Assembly (NCBI RefSeq): GCF_947498095.1
Contig: NZ_CANMJE010000011.1
Coordinates: 17,727-81,726 of the forward strand
DNA length: 64,000 nucleotides
Origin: an uncultured Shimia sp.
Lineage (GTDB): Bacteria; Pseudomonadota; Alphaproteobacteria; Rhodobacterales; Rhodobacteraceae
Direction of reading: 5' to 3'
Position numbers and translations under genes: made by a program. Below, one piece after another: positions 34,574 to 43,969 of this stretch. The notes under the pieces are model-generated. The model saw nothing but the letters and a program-made list of their open reading frames with translations, was not told the DNA's origin and did not search any database. Position 1 is the stretch's first letter. The number at the start of each line of letters is the position of its first letter.

Positions 34574-35293
34574 TTGCTAGCCATTCGCCGCCCCCTTTTC
34601 GTGACCTTTGCCGTTCTGGTCCTCTGGATCGCTGTGACGGTTTATGACAGGGTCGTTCTTGACATTTTCCCGCTCCGAAAACTGCCACCAATTCTGGATG
34701 GATATTACTTCGCTCGTGGCGTTTTTTCGCTCATCGCGGCGTGGTGTATCGCATGCAGCCTGTCCTGGTCAGACTATCCCTCCGAGGTCACCCCTTACAC
34801 AAGGGCCGCTGGCATTTTGGGTTGGCTTTCAGCAATAATCGCGTCGAGCATTCTCGTAACGTTTTTGATTTCGCCACCAACCCTTACTGTTTTGGGCCGC
34901 GTAGACAGCCTCATCGAATGGATTTCGTTTTCGGCGCTGATGTTGGCCGCGGCGTTGTTTGCAGCGTCAGTGCGACACGCCAAACAGAATATTTGGCTGG
35001 TCGGGGCGTTGGTTTTGTTGTCGATCGGCAGCTTCCTGACCGGAATGGAAGAGGTGTCGTGGTTGCAGCCCGTTCTGGGCATAGAAACCACCCCATTGTT
35101 TGCCGAGAACTGGCAGTATGAAACCAATTTTCACAACTTCTATACCCATGAAATCGAAGTGGTTTATTACATTGTCGGAGCCATCCTGTTGTGTTTGGTA
35201 CCCGTGGTTCTTGCCTGCGCTCCAGCGGCAAAAGAGTTCGCAATCTACCGGATCTCCCCGAAACTACCCGTCGCCTATTTTGGCTTTCTATGA
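34574..35293 (+). CDS. Multi-pass membrane protein of unknown function
   Basis: Hydrophobic; carries GMEEVSWLQPVLGIETTPLFAENWQYETNFHNFYTHEIE, an EExSW...N.Q.E.N.HN style motif. Start codon uncertain. Confidence 0.65.
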   Translation: MLAIRRPLFVTFAVLVLWIAVTVYDRVVLDIFPLRKLPPILDGYYFARGVFSLIAAWCIACSLSWSDYPSEVTPYTRAAGILGWLSAIIASSILVTFLISPPTLTVLGRVDSLIEWISFSALMLAAALFAASVRHAKQNIWLVGALVLLSIGSFLTGMEEVSWLQPVLGIETTPLFAENWQYETNFHNFYTHEIEVVYYIVGAILLCLVPVVLACAPAAKEFAIYRISPKLPVAYFGFL

Positions 35294-35577
35294 ATGCGTT
35301 AACTTGGAACATGTGGAACACGATCCTGATCCAACTGGCCTTTTGGACAGCGTTGTTTCTATTGTTTCATCTGGCCCGACAGGACGCGCGGTTGCAATGT
35401 GTTTCTCTGGTCCTGCTCATCGTGATGTTCGCGTCGCAGCTGTGTTATCTTTTGCTCGGCCATCACTTCGTTCGAACCCATGAACTCACAGAGTATCGTG
35501 AGACACTCCTTGCACTTGGACTGATGATCTATGCTGTGCAAACATGGATGGGACTGCGGAAAGCGCCCGTGCAATAA
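35290..35577 (+). CDS. Small membrane protein of unknown function
   Basis: MNALTWNMWNTILIQLAFWTALFLLFHLARQ...; ATGA overlap with upstream ORF. Confidence 0.55.
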   Translation: MNALTWNMWNTILIQLAFWTALFLLFHLARQDARLQCVSLVLLIVMFASQLCYLLLGHHFVRTHELTEYRETLLALGLMIYAVQTWMGLRKAPVQ

Positions 35578-35689
35578 GGTCATAAGTCAATTTGCCTGTC
35601 GCGGGGTCGGGACATTCTCGATCGAGATCTTTACAGACAACGCGTCAAGTCTCTAGAAAACTGCCAAGAATTCGGACAAGGTACGCCCC

Positions 35690-36325
35690 ATGACGCCACA
35701 TTCCAAAACATCACTGCCAAAGGGCCAGACACGCCTCGGCATTTTCCTTGAATTTCTCGGTCTCGCGGCGATCCTGATTGCCGTACCGTTGATCGTGCGT
35801 GTCGATCTGGTTGTACTGGATACAAGACTGGGCGAGCAATCAATCACTGAGTACCTGCACAGCGCAGCGTTGGGCGTGTCATGCCTACTGTTCTTGCTGG
35901 GCGCACGCCAATACCCTGAACGTCGTGGATATCTCGTGCTGCTCGCATGTTTCCTGCTGATCTTGTTCATTCGGGAAAGCGACGCGCTTTTGGACAAGAT
36001 TGAGCATGGTTTCTGGAAGTATCCGGCGCTTGTTGTTCTGATCGCGGCCGGTTGGCTCGCCCGCGTCTACCGTAAAACGATCCGTATCCCCTTTTTAGAT
36101 CATTTTGAGGCTCGCAGTTTTGCGTATTTTCTGACCGGCCTTTTCATCGTCATTTTCTTTAGCCGGCTGTTTGGTTCCAGTGTTTTTCTGAAAGACGCCT
36201 TGGGCGAAAACTATTCTTCCTGGACTAAGACAATCATTCAGGAGAGCACGGAACTGCTTGGATACCTGATCATGCTATTCGGTGCATTTCTGTCCTATTT
36301 GCATGACTTTACAGTGCGTCGCTAA
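35690..36325 (+). CDS. Multi-pass membrane protein of unknown function
   Basis: Hydrophobic; IRESDALLDKIEHGFWKYPALV and IIQESTELLGYLIMLFGAF acidic motifs near membrane segments. Confidence 0.65.
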   Translation: MTPHSKTSLPKGQTRLGIFLEFLGLAAILIAVPLIVRVDLVVLDTRLGEQSITEYLHSAALGVSCLLFLLGARQYPERRGYLVLLACFLLILFIRESDALLDKIEHGFWKYPALVVLIAAGWLARVYRKTIRIPFLDHFEARSFAYFLTGLFIVIFFSRLFGSSVFLKDALGENYSSWTKTIIQESTELLGYLIMLFGAFLSYLHDFTVRR

Positions 36326-36332
36326 ACTAAAT

Positions 36333-36587
36333 CTAGCCGCCCTTCATTCTTTGAAGCAAGAACACTTCACTGTCAGGTTTGACAGGGGCGCTTTTCACAG
36401 CGGGCAGGATCTCGCCGTCAACTGAGATCGAAACCCCCGCCTTAATGACGGGGGCAAGGCCGGGATAGGCGGCCACCAGATTGTCCAGCAGCTCACCCAC
36501 AGTTTTTCCCGGCACGTCTACCTTGTCCTGCCCGTCCGCAAAGCGGCGCAGGCTGGACCATAGGTTGACCTCAACCATTGTCGCCAT
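36333..36587 (-). CDS. MoaD/ThiS-like ubiquitin-fold protein with C-terminal GG
   Basis: 84 aa, VEVNLWSSLRRFADGQDKVDVPGKTVGELLDNLVAAYPGL...LLQRMKGG*; overlaps 3' end of the molybdopterin subunit gene. Confidence 0.8.
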   Translation of the reverse strand: MATMVEVNLWSSLRRFADGQDKVDVPGKTVGELLDNLVAAYPGLAPVIKAGVSISVDGEILPAVKSAPVKPDSEVFLLQRMKGG

Positions 36588-38823
36588 GCGCTTTTAGCGC
36601 CGCGAGGATCTTGGGGGGCGTCATGGGCAGCCCTGTCAGACGCAACCCTGTGGCCGACCGGATGGCATTGGCCAATGCTGGCAGAGGTGGGGTGATCCCC
36701 GTCTCCCCGACCCCACGCACGCCGTAAGGGTGTCCGGGGTTCGGAACTTCGACGATCACCGTGTCGATCATCGGCAGATCACTGGCGACGGGAATGCGGT
36801 AATCTAGGAAGATTGGGTTTTGTAGCCGCCCATCTTCGCCATAGATGTATTCCTCATTCAGCGCCCAGCCGATGCCTTGCGCCGCACCGCCCTGGAACTG
36901 ACCTTCGACATAAGCGGGATGGATCGCCTTGCCTGCATCCTGAACCACGAGATAGCGCAGAACTGTGGTGTGGCCGGTTTCCGGATCAACCTCGACATCG
37001 ACAACGTGCGTGCCGAACGAACCTGAGAACCCGGTAGGAGAGCCTTCGTAGTGGCCCGAGATCGGGCCTCCGGTTTCGCCCATTTCGGCGCAGATTTCGC
37101 CAATGGTCAGCGGATCATGATCCCCGGCATTGGGACCCGAAGGCTTGGCCGCCCCGTCTTCCCAAGTAACCGCGTCCACGTCGATGCCCCATTTATCTGC
37201 TGCGCGTTGGCACATCTTGCCGATACACTCTTCGGCGGCCTTGATGGTGGCAAGCCCACTGGCATAAGTTGCCCGGCTGCCGTGGGTTGGTTCATTGACG
37301 CCCAAGGCGCCCGTATCCGAGATATTGACCCGAACATCTTCGTATTTGATACCAAAGGCTTCCGCCGCCATCAGCGCCATCGACGCACGCGATCCGCCAA
37401 TGTCGGGAGTTCCGACAGAGACAGTCACTGTGCCGTCTTCCGACATGGCAACCGAAGCAGAGGTTTCACCGCCCCAGTTCATCCAGTACCCAGAAGCGAT
37501 TCCGCGACCCTGATTGGGCCCCAAGGGTGCTTGCATATTGGGGTGATCGCGGGCGGCTTCCAGCGACTCGACCAGACCGATGGGACCAAACTTTGGCCCA
37601 AAGGTCGACCGCGTCCCGTCACGCGCGGCGTTCTTCAACCGTGTGTTGATCGGATCCAGACCCAGCTCGCGGCACATCTCGTCAATGGTGCTTTCAACCG
37701 CAAAGGCAGCCATAGGCGCACCGGGCGCGCGATAGGCAGCCTGTTTCGGGCGGTTGGTCAAAACGTCATAGCCGATGTGGTGCACGTGCTCGATGTTATA
37801 GTTGGCAAAGGCCAGCATAGTGGTGACATCCACCGGCGCACCGGGAAAGGCACCACCCTGCATGCGGAATGTGCCATGGGCGGCAGTGATTTTGCCGTCC
37901 TTGGTCATACCCATCTTGATGTCCATCGACGCCGATGCGGTTGGCCCGGTCGAACGCAGTACTTCTGCGCGGCTCATCACCATCTTTACCGGCTTGCCGC
38001 CTGCCGCGCGGCTGAGGGCCAGCGACAAAGGTTCAAACGTGATGGTGGTCTTGCCACCAAAACCGCCGCCAATTTCTGACGGTGTGACACGAATGTTGGT
38101 GGTCTCAATGCCCAGAACAGCGGTCGACATCCGACGAATGAACCAATGGCCTTGCGTACAAACCCACATTTCGCCACGCCCATCAGCCCCCATCTGGCCC
38201 ATGCAGGCATGGGGCTCAATGTACCCCTGATGCGCGGCTTCGGTTGTGTAGCTGCGCTCAACGACGAGGTCAGCGTCGGCGAACCCTTTGTCGAGATCAC
38301 CACGGCCGGTATCGAAATACCGCACCACGTTGGGATGCATGCCTTCGGGAACAGAATAGTCTGCGGCCCCTTCGCGAATGATTGGCGCGCCGTCTTGCAT
38401 CGCTGCGTCAACGTCCGTAACATGCGGTAGAACCTCATAAGTGACATCCACCAACTTGGCGGCATCACGTGCAATCAGCGCTGACGTTGCGGCGACAGCA
38501 GCCACGGCGTGCCCGTCATAGAGCGCCTTTTCACCGGCCATGCAGTTTTCCTGCAGGTTCCAGTCTTCGCCTTCCAACCCCTCGGGGAAATCCGCACGGG
38601 TCACGACAGCTTTCACGCCTTTCAGCGCCAATGCTTTAGTGGCGTCGATCTTGATGATCTTGGCATGGGCATGGGGGCTGCGCACAACCGCGCCATGCAA
38701 CATCCCCGGCACATGGATATCCGCGCCATACCTTGCGCGGCCTGTAACCTTGTCCAACCCATCAGGGCGATCAGGCGTAGAGCCGATCTGTTTGTATTCG
38801 CTTGTTTTTCCGTCCAAAGCCAT
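36571..38823 (-). CDS. Xanthine dehydrogenase family molybdopterin-binding subunit
   Basis: VTGRARYGADIHVPGMLHGAVVRSPHAHAKI, GGGFGGKTTITFEPLSLALSRAAGGKPVKMVMSRAEVL, AAYRAPGAPMAAFAVESTIDEMCRELGLDP, GVRGVGETGITPPLPALANAI. Confidence 0.92.
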   Translation of the reverse strand: MALDGKTSEYKQIGSTPDRPDGLDKVTGRARYGADIHVPGMLHGAVVRSPHAHAKIIKIDATKALALKGVKAVVTRADFPEGLEGEDWNLQENCMAGEKALYDGHAVAAVAATSALIARDAAKLVDVTYEVLPHVTDVDAAMQDGAPIIREGAADYSVPEGMHPNVVRYFDTGRGDLDKGFADADLVVERSYTTEAAHQGYIEPHACMGQMGADGRGEMWVCTQGHWFIRRMSTAVLGIETTNIRVTPSEIGGGFGGKTTITFEPLSLALSRAAGGKPVKMVMSRAEVLRSTGPTASASMDIKMGMTKDGKITAAHGTFRMQGGAFPGAPVDVTTMLAFANYNIEHVHHIGYDVLTNRPKQAAYRAPGAPMAAFAVESTIDEMCRELGLDPINTRLKNAARDGTRSTFGPKFGPIGLVESLEAARDHPNMQAPLGPNQGRGIASGYWMNWGGETSASVAMSEDGTVTVSVGTPDIGGSRASMALMAAEAFGIKYEDVRVNISDTGALGVNEPTHGSRATYASGLATIKAAEECIGKMCQRAADKWGIDVDAVTWEDGAAKPSGPNAGDHDPLTIGEICAEMGETGGPISGHYEGSPTGFSGSFGTHVVDVEVDPETGHTTVLRYLVVQDAGKAIHPAYVEGQFQGGAAQGIGWALNEEYIYGEDGRLQNPIFLDYRIPVASDLPMIDTVIVEVPNPGHPYGVRGVGETGITPPLPALANAIRSATGLRLTGLPMTPPKILAALKAHGDNG

Positions 38824-39305
38824 CAGGAAGCCTCCCGCATTTCTGCTGCCGCGTCCATTACGGCGCGAATGATTTTGTCATAACCGGTGCACCGGCAGAG
38901 GTTGCCCGCCAGCCAATAGCGCAGCTCCTCTTCGGTCGGGTCCGGGTTCTTCTTTAGAAGCGCTTCCGAGGCGACCAGAATTCCAGGAGTGCAGATCCCA
39001 CATTGCAACGCGGCATGTTCGATGAATTTTTCCTGCAAGGGATGCAATGCGTCGCCATCAGCCATGCCTTCGACTGTGGCAATCTCTTTGCCTTCGGCCT
39101 CAGCTCCCAGCATCAGGCAGGAACAGACCAGACGCCCGTCGACTGTTACACTGCATGCACCGCAATCGCCGGTGCCACAGCCCTCTTTCACGCCGGTCAT
39201 GTGCAGCCTGTCACGCAGGCAGTCCAGCAGGGTTTCGCGTGGGTCACACAAGAACTCTGCCTCGTCCCCGTTAACGGTGGTGGTTACATGTATCTTGTTG
39301 CTCAT
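38823..39305 (-). CDS. (2Fe-2S)-binding small subunit of molybdenum hydroxylase
   Basis: LLDCLRDRLHMTGVKEGCGTGDCGACSVTVDGRLVCSCLML...QCGICTPGILVASEALL...GNLCRCTGYDKII. Confidence 0.95.
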   Translation of the reverse strand: MSNKIHVTTTVNGDEAEFLCDPRETLLDCLRDRLHMTGVKEGCGTGDCGACSVTVDGRLVCSCLMLGAEAEGKEIATVEGMADGDALHPLQEKFIEHAALQCGICTPGILVASEALLKKNPDPTEEELRYWLAGNLCRCTGYDKIIRAVMDAAAEMREAS

Positions 39306-40168
39306 GCCGCATCCCCTTTTGCGCGCCCATAGGCGATTTTGGCCGCCCGTTTGGCCAGAACCCCGGCCACATCCGTGCGGAACTCAATGGTACCGCGTTT
39401 GTCGTCAATCGGCTGACAGGCAGCCGAAGCGGCGGACGCCAATGCTTCAAGTGCTGCGTCATCCAGTGTCGTGCCAATAATGGCTTCAGCAGCTGCAAGG
39501 ACAAGTCGCGCCGTTGGCGCCACAGCGCCCAACGCAACGCGGGCCTCAACTACGGTGTCGCCATCCAGACGGAGGTTCACAGCACAGCCTACCACGGCAA
39601 TGTCCATCTCGGTGCGTGGAATAAAGCGCAAATAGGCGTCGCCCGCGTTGTCGCCGCGCGCCGGAATATGCACTGCACTGACCAACTCACCTTTGGCGAG
39701 CGTGGTCTTTCCGGGGCCTGCCGGCACATCCTCTACTGCAACTTCGCGGCTGCCATTCGGCCCGGTGACAGTCAGCGTTACTCCTGCGGTCATCATGGCT
39801 GGTACGCCGTCGCCTGCAGGCGACGCATTGCACAGGTTACCGACCAGTGTCGCGCGGCCTTGTACCTGTGTGGATCCGATCAGGTCCATACCTTCGACCA
39901 ATCCGGGCCAATCCGCACTCAGCCCGGCGTGTTCTGTCATCTCAGCGCCTGCCACGGCAACGCCAAGGTCCCAGCCACCATCACTGCGCTGCGTGATCTC
40001 TTTCACGCCCGCAATATGCTTGATGTCGATCAGATCGTCAGGCTCAACCAGGTCAGACCGCAATTGCACGAGCACATCCGTGCCTCCGGCCAGAAACCTT
40101 GTGATCCCAGTTGCAGAGGCTGCAATTGCGGCAGCATCTCCAAACGAGTCGGGTGTGTGATAACGCAT
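39302..40168 (-). CDS. FAD-binding medium subunit of molybdenum hydroxylase
   Basis: MRYHTPDSFGDAAAIAA...TRFLAGGTDVLVQLRS...LVGNLCNASPAGDGVPAMM. Confidence 0.93.
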   Translation of the reverse strand: MRYHTPDSFGDAAAIAASATGITRFLAGGTDVLVQLRSDLVEPDDLIDIKHIAGVKEITQRSDGGWDLGVAVAGAEMTEHAGLSADWPGLVEGMDLIGSTQVQGRATLVGNLCNASPAGDGVPAMMTAGVTLTVTGPNGSREVAVEDVPAGPGKTTLAKGELVSAVHIPARGDNAGDAYLRFIPRTEMDIAVVGCAVNLRLDGDTVVEARVALGAVAPTARLVLAAAEAIIGTTLDDAALEALASAASAACQPIDDKRGTIEFRTDVAGVLAKRAAKIAYGRAKGDAA

Positions 40169-40433
40169 GTTACCTCCTGTTATTGATTGCCCGCAGCACG
40201 AGTCATTTGCAGCGACGTTAGCGTCTTCGTTCACCTTTGCCGAGGCCAGAAACGACACAACGTCGCAATTGAGCGGTTGTTCAGATTTTTCTGCATACCA
40301 CCCCCAACCTCAAGCCCGAAAGTGACGTCGGGCACCAATTTGACAGGATTTGGTAAGACTTTGGCCATGAATTCTTGCCAGATTGGGCGCTGGCCGCACC
40401 TGCTCGCGCGGTCAGTTACCATTGGAGAGAGAT

Positions 40434-40625
40434 ATGCGACTTTTCCGCGAGGAAGAGTTCAGGCCCGCCGCTGCCCCGCGCCATGCGCGCCTGTTCGAAC
40501 TGATCCGTCAGGACAATCTGACACCCATCGAAACTCAAGAGTTTCTGGCAAGACCCGCCACTTTGGCTGCTCAGGATCGCTTTCGCGAGCTGGCAGAAAA
40601 CTCCTTACGGCGGGTCAGCCCCTAA
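40434..40625 (+). CDS. Small hypothetical protein (63 aa)
   Basis: GGAGAGA Shine-Dalgarno-like sequence 5' of [66 protein letters not shown]. Confidence 0.45.
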   Translation: MRLFREEEFRPAAAPRHARLFELIRQDNLTPIETQEFLARPATLAAQDRFRELAENSLRRVSP

Positions 40626-41331
40626 AGCCCGTTGCAACCACAAATTTTTCTGAGCTACTGGACCGGCTTGCCGGAGGTTTCATGTTGATCACCTTTGTGA
40701 ACTTCTGTTTCAGCAACTTCTGAAGGTCACCCTCAGCACCACCCGCCAAGACCTTGGCAACAAACGTTCCGCCCTCATCCAAGACGTCAAATGCAAAATA
40801 GGCCGCCGCTTCACAGAGCGCCATGATGCGCAGGTGATCTGTTTGTTTGTGACCAGAGCTGGACGCGGCCATGTCGGACATCACGACATCTGCCTTGCCC
40901 CCCAGCCAATCCTTGACCTTGAGATCGGCGTCGTCTTCCATAAAATCCAGCTGGTGCAGGACGCATCCGGCAATCGGTTCCATCTCTTGCAGATCGATAC
41001 CTAAAATAGTTCCGACCTTTTTGCCTGACTTCTCACCCAAGGCATTCACACGCGGTACGGCCACCTGGCACCAGCCGCCAGGTGCACAGCCCAAGTCCAC
41101 TACCCGCGCACCCGGCACCAGAAAGCGGAACTTGTCGTCCAGTTCCATGATTTTGTATGCCGCGCGTCCACGATAGCCTTCGGCCTGCGCGCGCTTGACG
41201 TATGGGTCGTTCAACTGCCGCTGCAGCCAAAGGGTCGAACTCATACGCCGCCCGCGCGCGGTCTTGACTTTAACCGTCAGATCGCGCTGCCCGCGTCCGG
41301 ATGTGTTCTTACCAGTTGGTTTTTTTGCCAT
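40615..41331 (-). CDS. rlmE: 23S rRNA (uridine-2'-O-)-methyltransferase RlmE
   Basis: [61 protein letters not shown]...[22 protein letters not shown]. Confidence 0.93.
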   Translation of the reverse strand: MAKKPTGKNTSGRGQRDLTVKVKTARGRRMSSTLWLQRQLNDPYVKRAQAEGYRGRAAYKIMELDDKFRFLVPGARVVDLGCAPGGWCQVAVPRVNALGEKSGKKVGTILGIDLQEMEPIAGCVLHQLDFMEDDADLKVKDWLGGKADVVMSDMAASSSGHKQTDHLRIMALCEAAAYFAFDVLDEGGTFVAKVLAGGAEGDLQKLLKQKFTKVINMKPPASRSSSSEKFVVATGFRG

Positions 41332-41345
41332 CAGTTCATTTCCGC

Positions 41346-42458
41346 CTAAAACGGTCCATCTTCCAATACGCCATCGGCGCTCATCTGGGCGTATAACAGC
41401 CCTTCTCGCAAACCGCGATCCGCAACTGACAGCCGGTCCGTCGGCCAGCAACGCAGCAATGCCTGCAAAATCGCCGACCCCGACATAATCAGAGCCTGCC
41501 GGTCTTGTCCTATACGCGGATCGCGACGTCGTCCAATCGGTCCCAAATCCAGATAGGTGCGGATCACCTTGTCAATTTGGTCTGAGGACATGCGCAGGCC
41601 ATCCACCTTGGTGCGATCATACCGGCGCAGCCCCAAGTGGCTGGCCGCGACTGTGGTCACCGTGCCGCTGGTGCCGATGATCTGGAACCCTTCGCGGGAT
41701 TGCTCGTCCTTGTAGGGCGCAAATTCCGTCAGGTTCTCTTCGAAAAACCAACTCATCAATGCAAAACGCGCCGAGTCATCCGTCACATCCGAGAACTGGT
41801 CCCGCAGTGTCGCCACTCCCAGCGGTACTGAAATCCAATCAACCACTTTGGCTGCCGGAAACGGGCTATCTGCAGTGTGAAACCCGGTGTGAAGCCGCAT
41901 AATCGCTTTGGGGCGGTCGCGATGGGGGACTTTTGAGAGATCGATCCAAACCAGTTCGGTCGAACCTCCACCAATATCCACAACCAACAACTGCTCAGTT
42001 TTGGTGGATACCAGCGGCGCGCAGGAGATCACCGCCAGACGCGCCTCTTCCTCTGGCTCGATGATATCGAGCTTAAGCCCGGTTTCACGCCGCACCTGAT
42101 TGATGAAATCTTTGCTGTTCTTGGCGCGCCGACAAGCCTCGGTCGCCACCAGCTTCATGCGTTTGACCCGGTGACGTTTGAGTTTCTGCTGACAGATCCT
42201 CAACGCCTGCACCGTCCGCCGCATCGACCCACGTGACAAACGCCCGGTCGATTCCAGACCGGCACCCAGCTGAACGGATTTCGAAAAGCTGTCCACAACA
42301 TGAAACTGGTTGCCCTTAGGTTGGGCAATCAGCATGCGACAACTATTGGTGCCCAAATCCAGCGCGGCATAAAGCTCGCTCGGATCGGGCGTTTTTGGCG
42401 CGGGGCTCTCAACCGCTTTAGGGAATGCGCCCGCACCTTTGGGACGCTTGGGCGCCAT
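41346..42458 (-). CDS. Ppx/GppA family phosphatase
   Basis: [17 protein letters not shown]...[17 protein letters not shown]...[16 protein letters not shown]. Confidence 0.93.
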   Translation of the reverse strand: MAPKRPKGAGAFPKAVESPAPKTPDPSELYAALDLGTNSCRMLIAQPKGNQFHVVDSFSKSVQLGAGLESTGRLSRGSMRRTVQALRICQQKLKRHRVKRMKLVATEACRRAKNSKDFINQVRRETGLKLDIIEPEEEARLAVISCAPLVSTKTEQLLVVDIGGGSTELVWIDLSKVPHRDRPKAIMRLHTGFHTADSPFPAAKVVDWISVPLGVATLRDQFSDVTDDSARFALMSWFFEENLTEFAPYKDEQSREGFQIIGTSGTVTTVAASHLGLRRYDRTKVDGLRMSSDQIDKVIRTYLDLGPIGRRRDPRIGQDRQALIMSGSAILQALLRCWPTDRLSVADRGLREGLLYAQMSADGVLEDGPF

Positions 42459-42708
42459 AACGTAACGCCTCCATTTCGAGTTACATTCAACCTAGTGATT
42501 TGCCCCTGCCCGCGCAATCCCCATCACAGTTGAAAACCGTCACCGCGGCCCGACTCATCATGAACATGAGGAATTCGAAGGTGAAACCATCCCGGTGACC
42601 CGCTAGACCGCAATTGGTCGCTGAATGCTGCCGTTCTGTCGAAAACGTACACCATGGGCCGCAGACGCTAATCTAGGAATGTTCACACCGAAACCGAGGA
42701 ATCAGACC

Positions 42709-43005
42709 ATGCCTGACGTCACTATCGTTTACTGGCGCGACATTCCGGCCCAAGTCATTGTGGGCAAAGGACGTCGTGGTTCAAAAAAACAGCTCACCGA
42801 GCGGTTTGAACAAGCCATTGACCGTGCTGCCATGAAGATCGGCGCAAAAGATGCGGATGCCTATCTGGCGGAATGGCGCAAGGCTGCTCCTTACTCGGTC
42901 GAAGGCGAGACAGCGGAAATATGCGACGCAGAAGCCGCCCGTCTCGAAGCGGAATATGATCAGGATCGCCTGAAGGCGCTGATTGCAAATGAAGGTCGCG
43001 CATGA
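42709..43005 (+). CDS. 'Virulence factor'-domain small protein (MetH-neighbourhood family)
   Basis: MPDVTIVYWRDIPAQVIVGKGRRGSKKQLTERFEQAIDRAAMKIGAKDADAYLAEWRK; 4-bp overlap with next gene. Confidence 0.75.
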   Translation: MPDVTIVYWRDIPAQVIVGKGRRGSKKQLTERFEQAIDRAAMKIGAKDADAYLAEWRKAAPYSVEGETAEICDAEAARLEAEYDQDRLKALIANEGRA

Positions 43006-43955
43006 GCGGCAAATCGCTTTGGGAGAGCGCTATGGCGTTGTTGAGTTTCAAGAAAAAGACGGACGCGGTGAAAACCGTATCCCCCGAGGTCGAAGCATTC
43101 CTGCAAGGGTATTCGATTGAAGTCATGCCGCGCACCGCGGCCAAGGTCGAAGATTTTCGCGCATTGCTGCCGGAAGGCACCCGCGTCTACATCGCCCATA
43201 TCGAAGGCACCCCCATTGAAGAGATGGTCGCCACAGCAAAACGTCTGAATGAAGACGGCTACCCGGTGATGCCCCACTTCCCTGCCCGCATCATCAAGGA
43301 TCAGGCAACCCTGGAAAACTGGATCGCCATGTATCAAGGCGAAGCCGATGTGAAACAGGCTTTGTTGCTGGCCGGTGGCGTCGAAAACCCCCACGGCGAC
43401 TATCACTGCTCGATGCAGTTGTTGGAAACCGGGCTGTTCGACAAGGCAGGGTTCACCAACCTGCACGTCGCGGGCCACCCCGAGGGCAACAAAGACATCG
43501 ACCCGGATGGATCGACCAAGAACGTCGACGATGCGCTGCGCTGGAAACAGAAGTTCTCGGAAACAACGGATGCCAAGATGGCTCTGGCCACGCAATTTGC
43601 TTTTGAATCCAAGCAGATGATTGCCTGGGCTGACAGCCTGAAAGAGGCCGGCATCGACATCCCTGTGCATATCGGCATTGCCGGTCCAGCCAAACTGCAA
43701 ACACTCATCAAGTTTGCTATCGCTTGCGGCGTTGGCCCGTCTCTGAAGGTTCTGCAGAAACGTGCCATGGACGTGTCGAAACTGCTGTTGCCATACGAGC
43801 CCACGGATGTGATCGCGGAACTCGCGGCTCACAAGGCCGCAAATCCTGATTTCAACATCGAAAAAGTGCACTTCTTCCCACTTGGCGGCATCAAGACCAA
43901 CGCCAACTGGGCCATCGACAATGGCGGTGCCTCCACCGCCCAAGCCAACGCCTGA
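43002..43955 (+). CDS. Methylenetetrahydrofolate reductase family protein
   Basis: SIEVMPRTAAKVEDFRALLPEGTRVYIAHIEGTPIEEMVATAKRL...HVAGHPEGNKDI...PVHIGIAGPAKLQTLIKFAIACGVGPSLK. Confidence 0.85.
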   Translation: MSGKSLWESAMALLSFKKKTDAVKTVSPEVEAFLQGYSIEVMPRTAAKVEDFRALLPEGTRVYIAHIEGTPIEEMVATAKRLNEDGYPVMPHFPARIIKDQATLENWIAMYQGEADVKQALLLAGGVENPHGDYHCSMQLLETGLFDKAGFTNLHVAGHPEGNKDIDPDGSTKNVDDALRWKQKFSETTDAKMALATQFAFESKQMIAWADSLKEAGIDIPVHIGIAGPAKLQTLIKFAIACGVGPSLKVLQKRAMDVSKLLLPYEPTDVIAELAAHKAANPDFNIEKVHFFPLGGIKTNANWAIDNGGASTAQANA

Positions 43956-43969
43956 AAATAGGATCAACT

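Noticed and set aside
37051-38079. 342-aa plus-strand ORF opposite the molybdopterin subunit
   Set aside because: Antisense of a well-supported gene; no domain signature.
42520-42708. Possible riboswitch in the leader of the methyl-transfer operon
   Set aside because: I could not match SAM-II, SAH, cobalamin or THF consensus features by eye; needs a covariance search.
42960-43967. 335-aa minus-strand ORF opposite the MTHFR gene
   Set aside because: Antisense shadow of MTHFR; no recognisable motifs.
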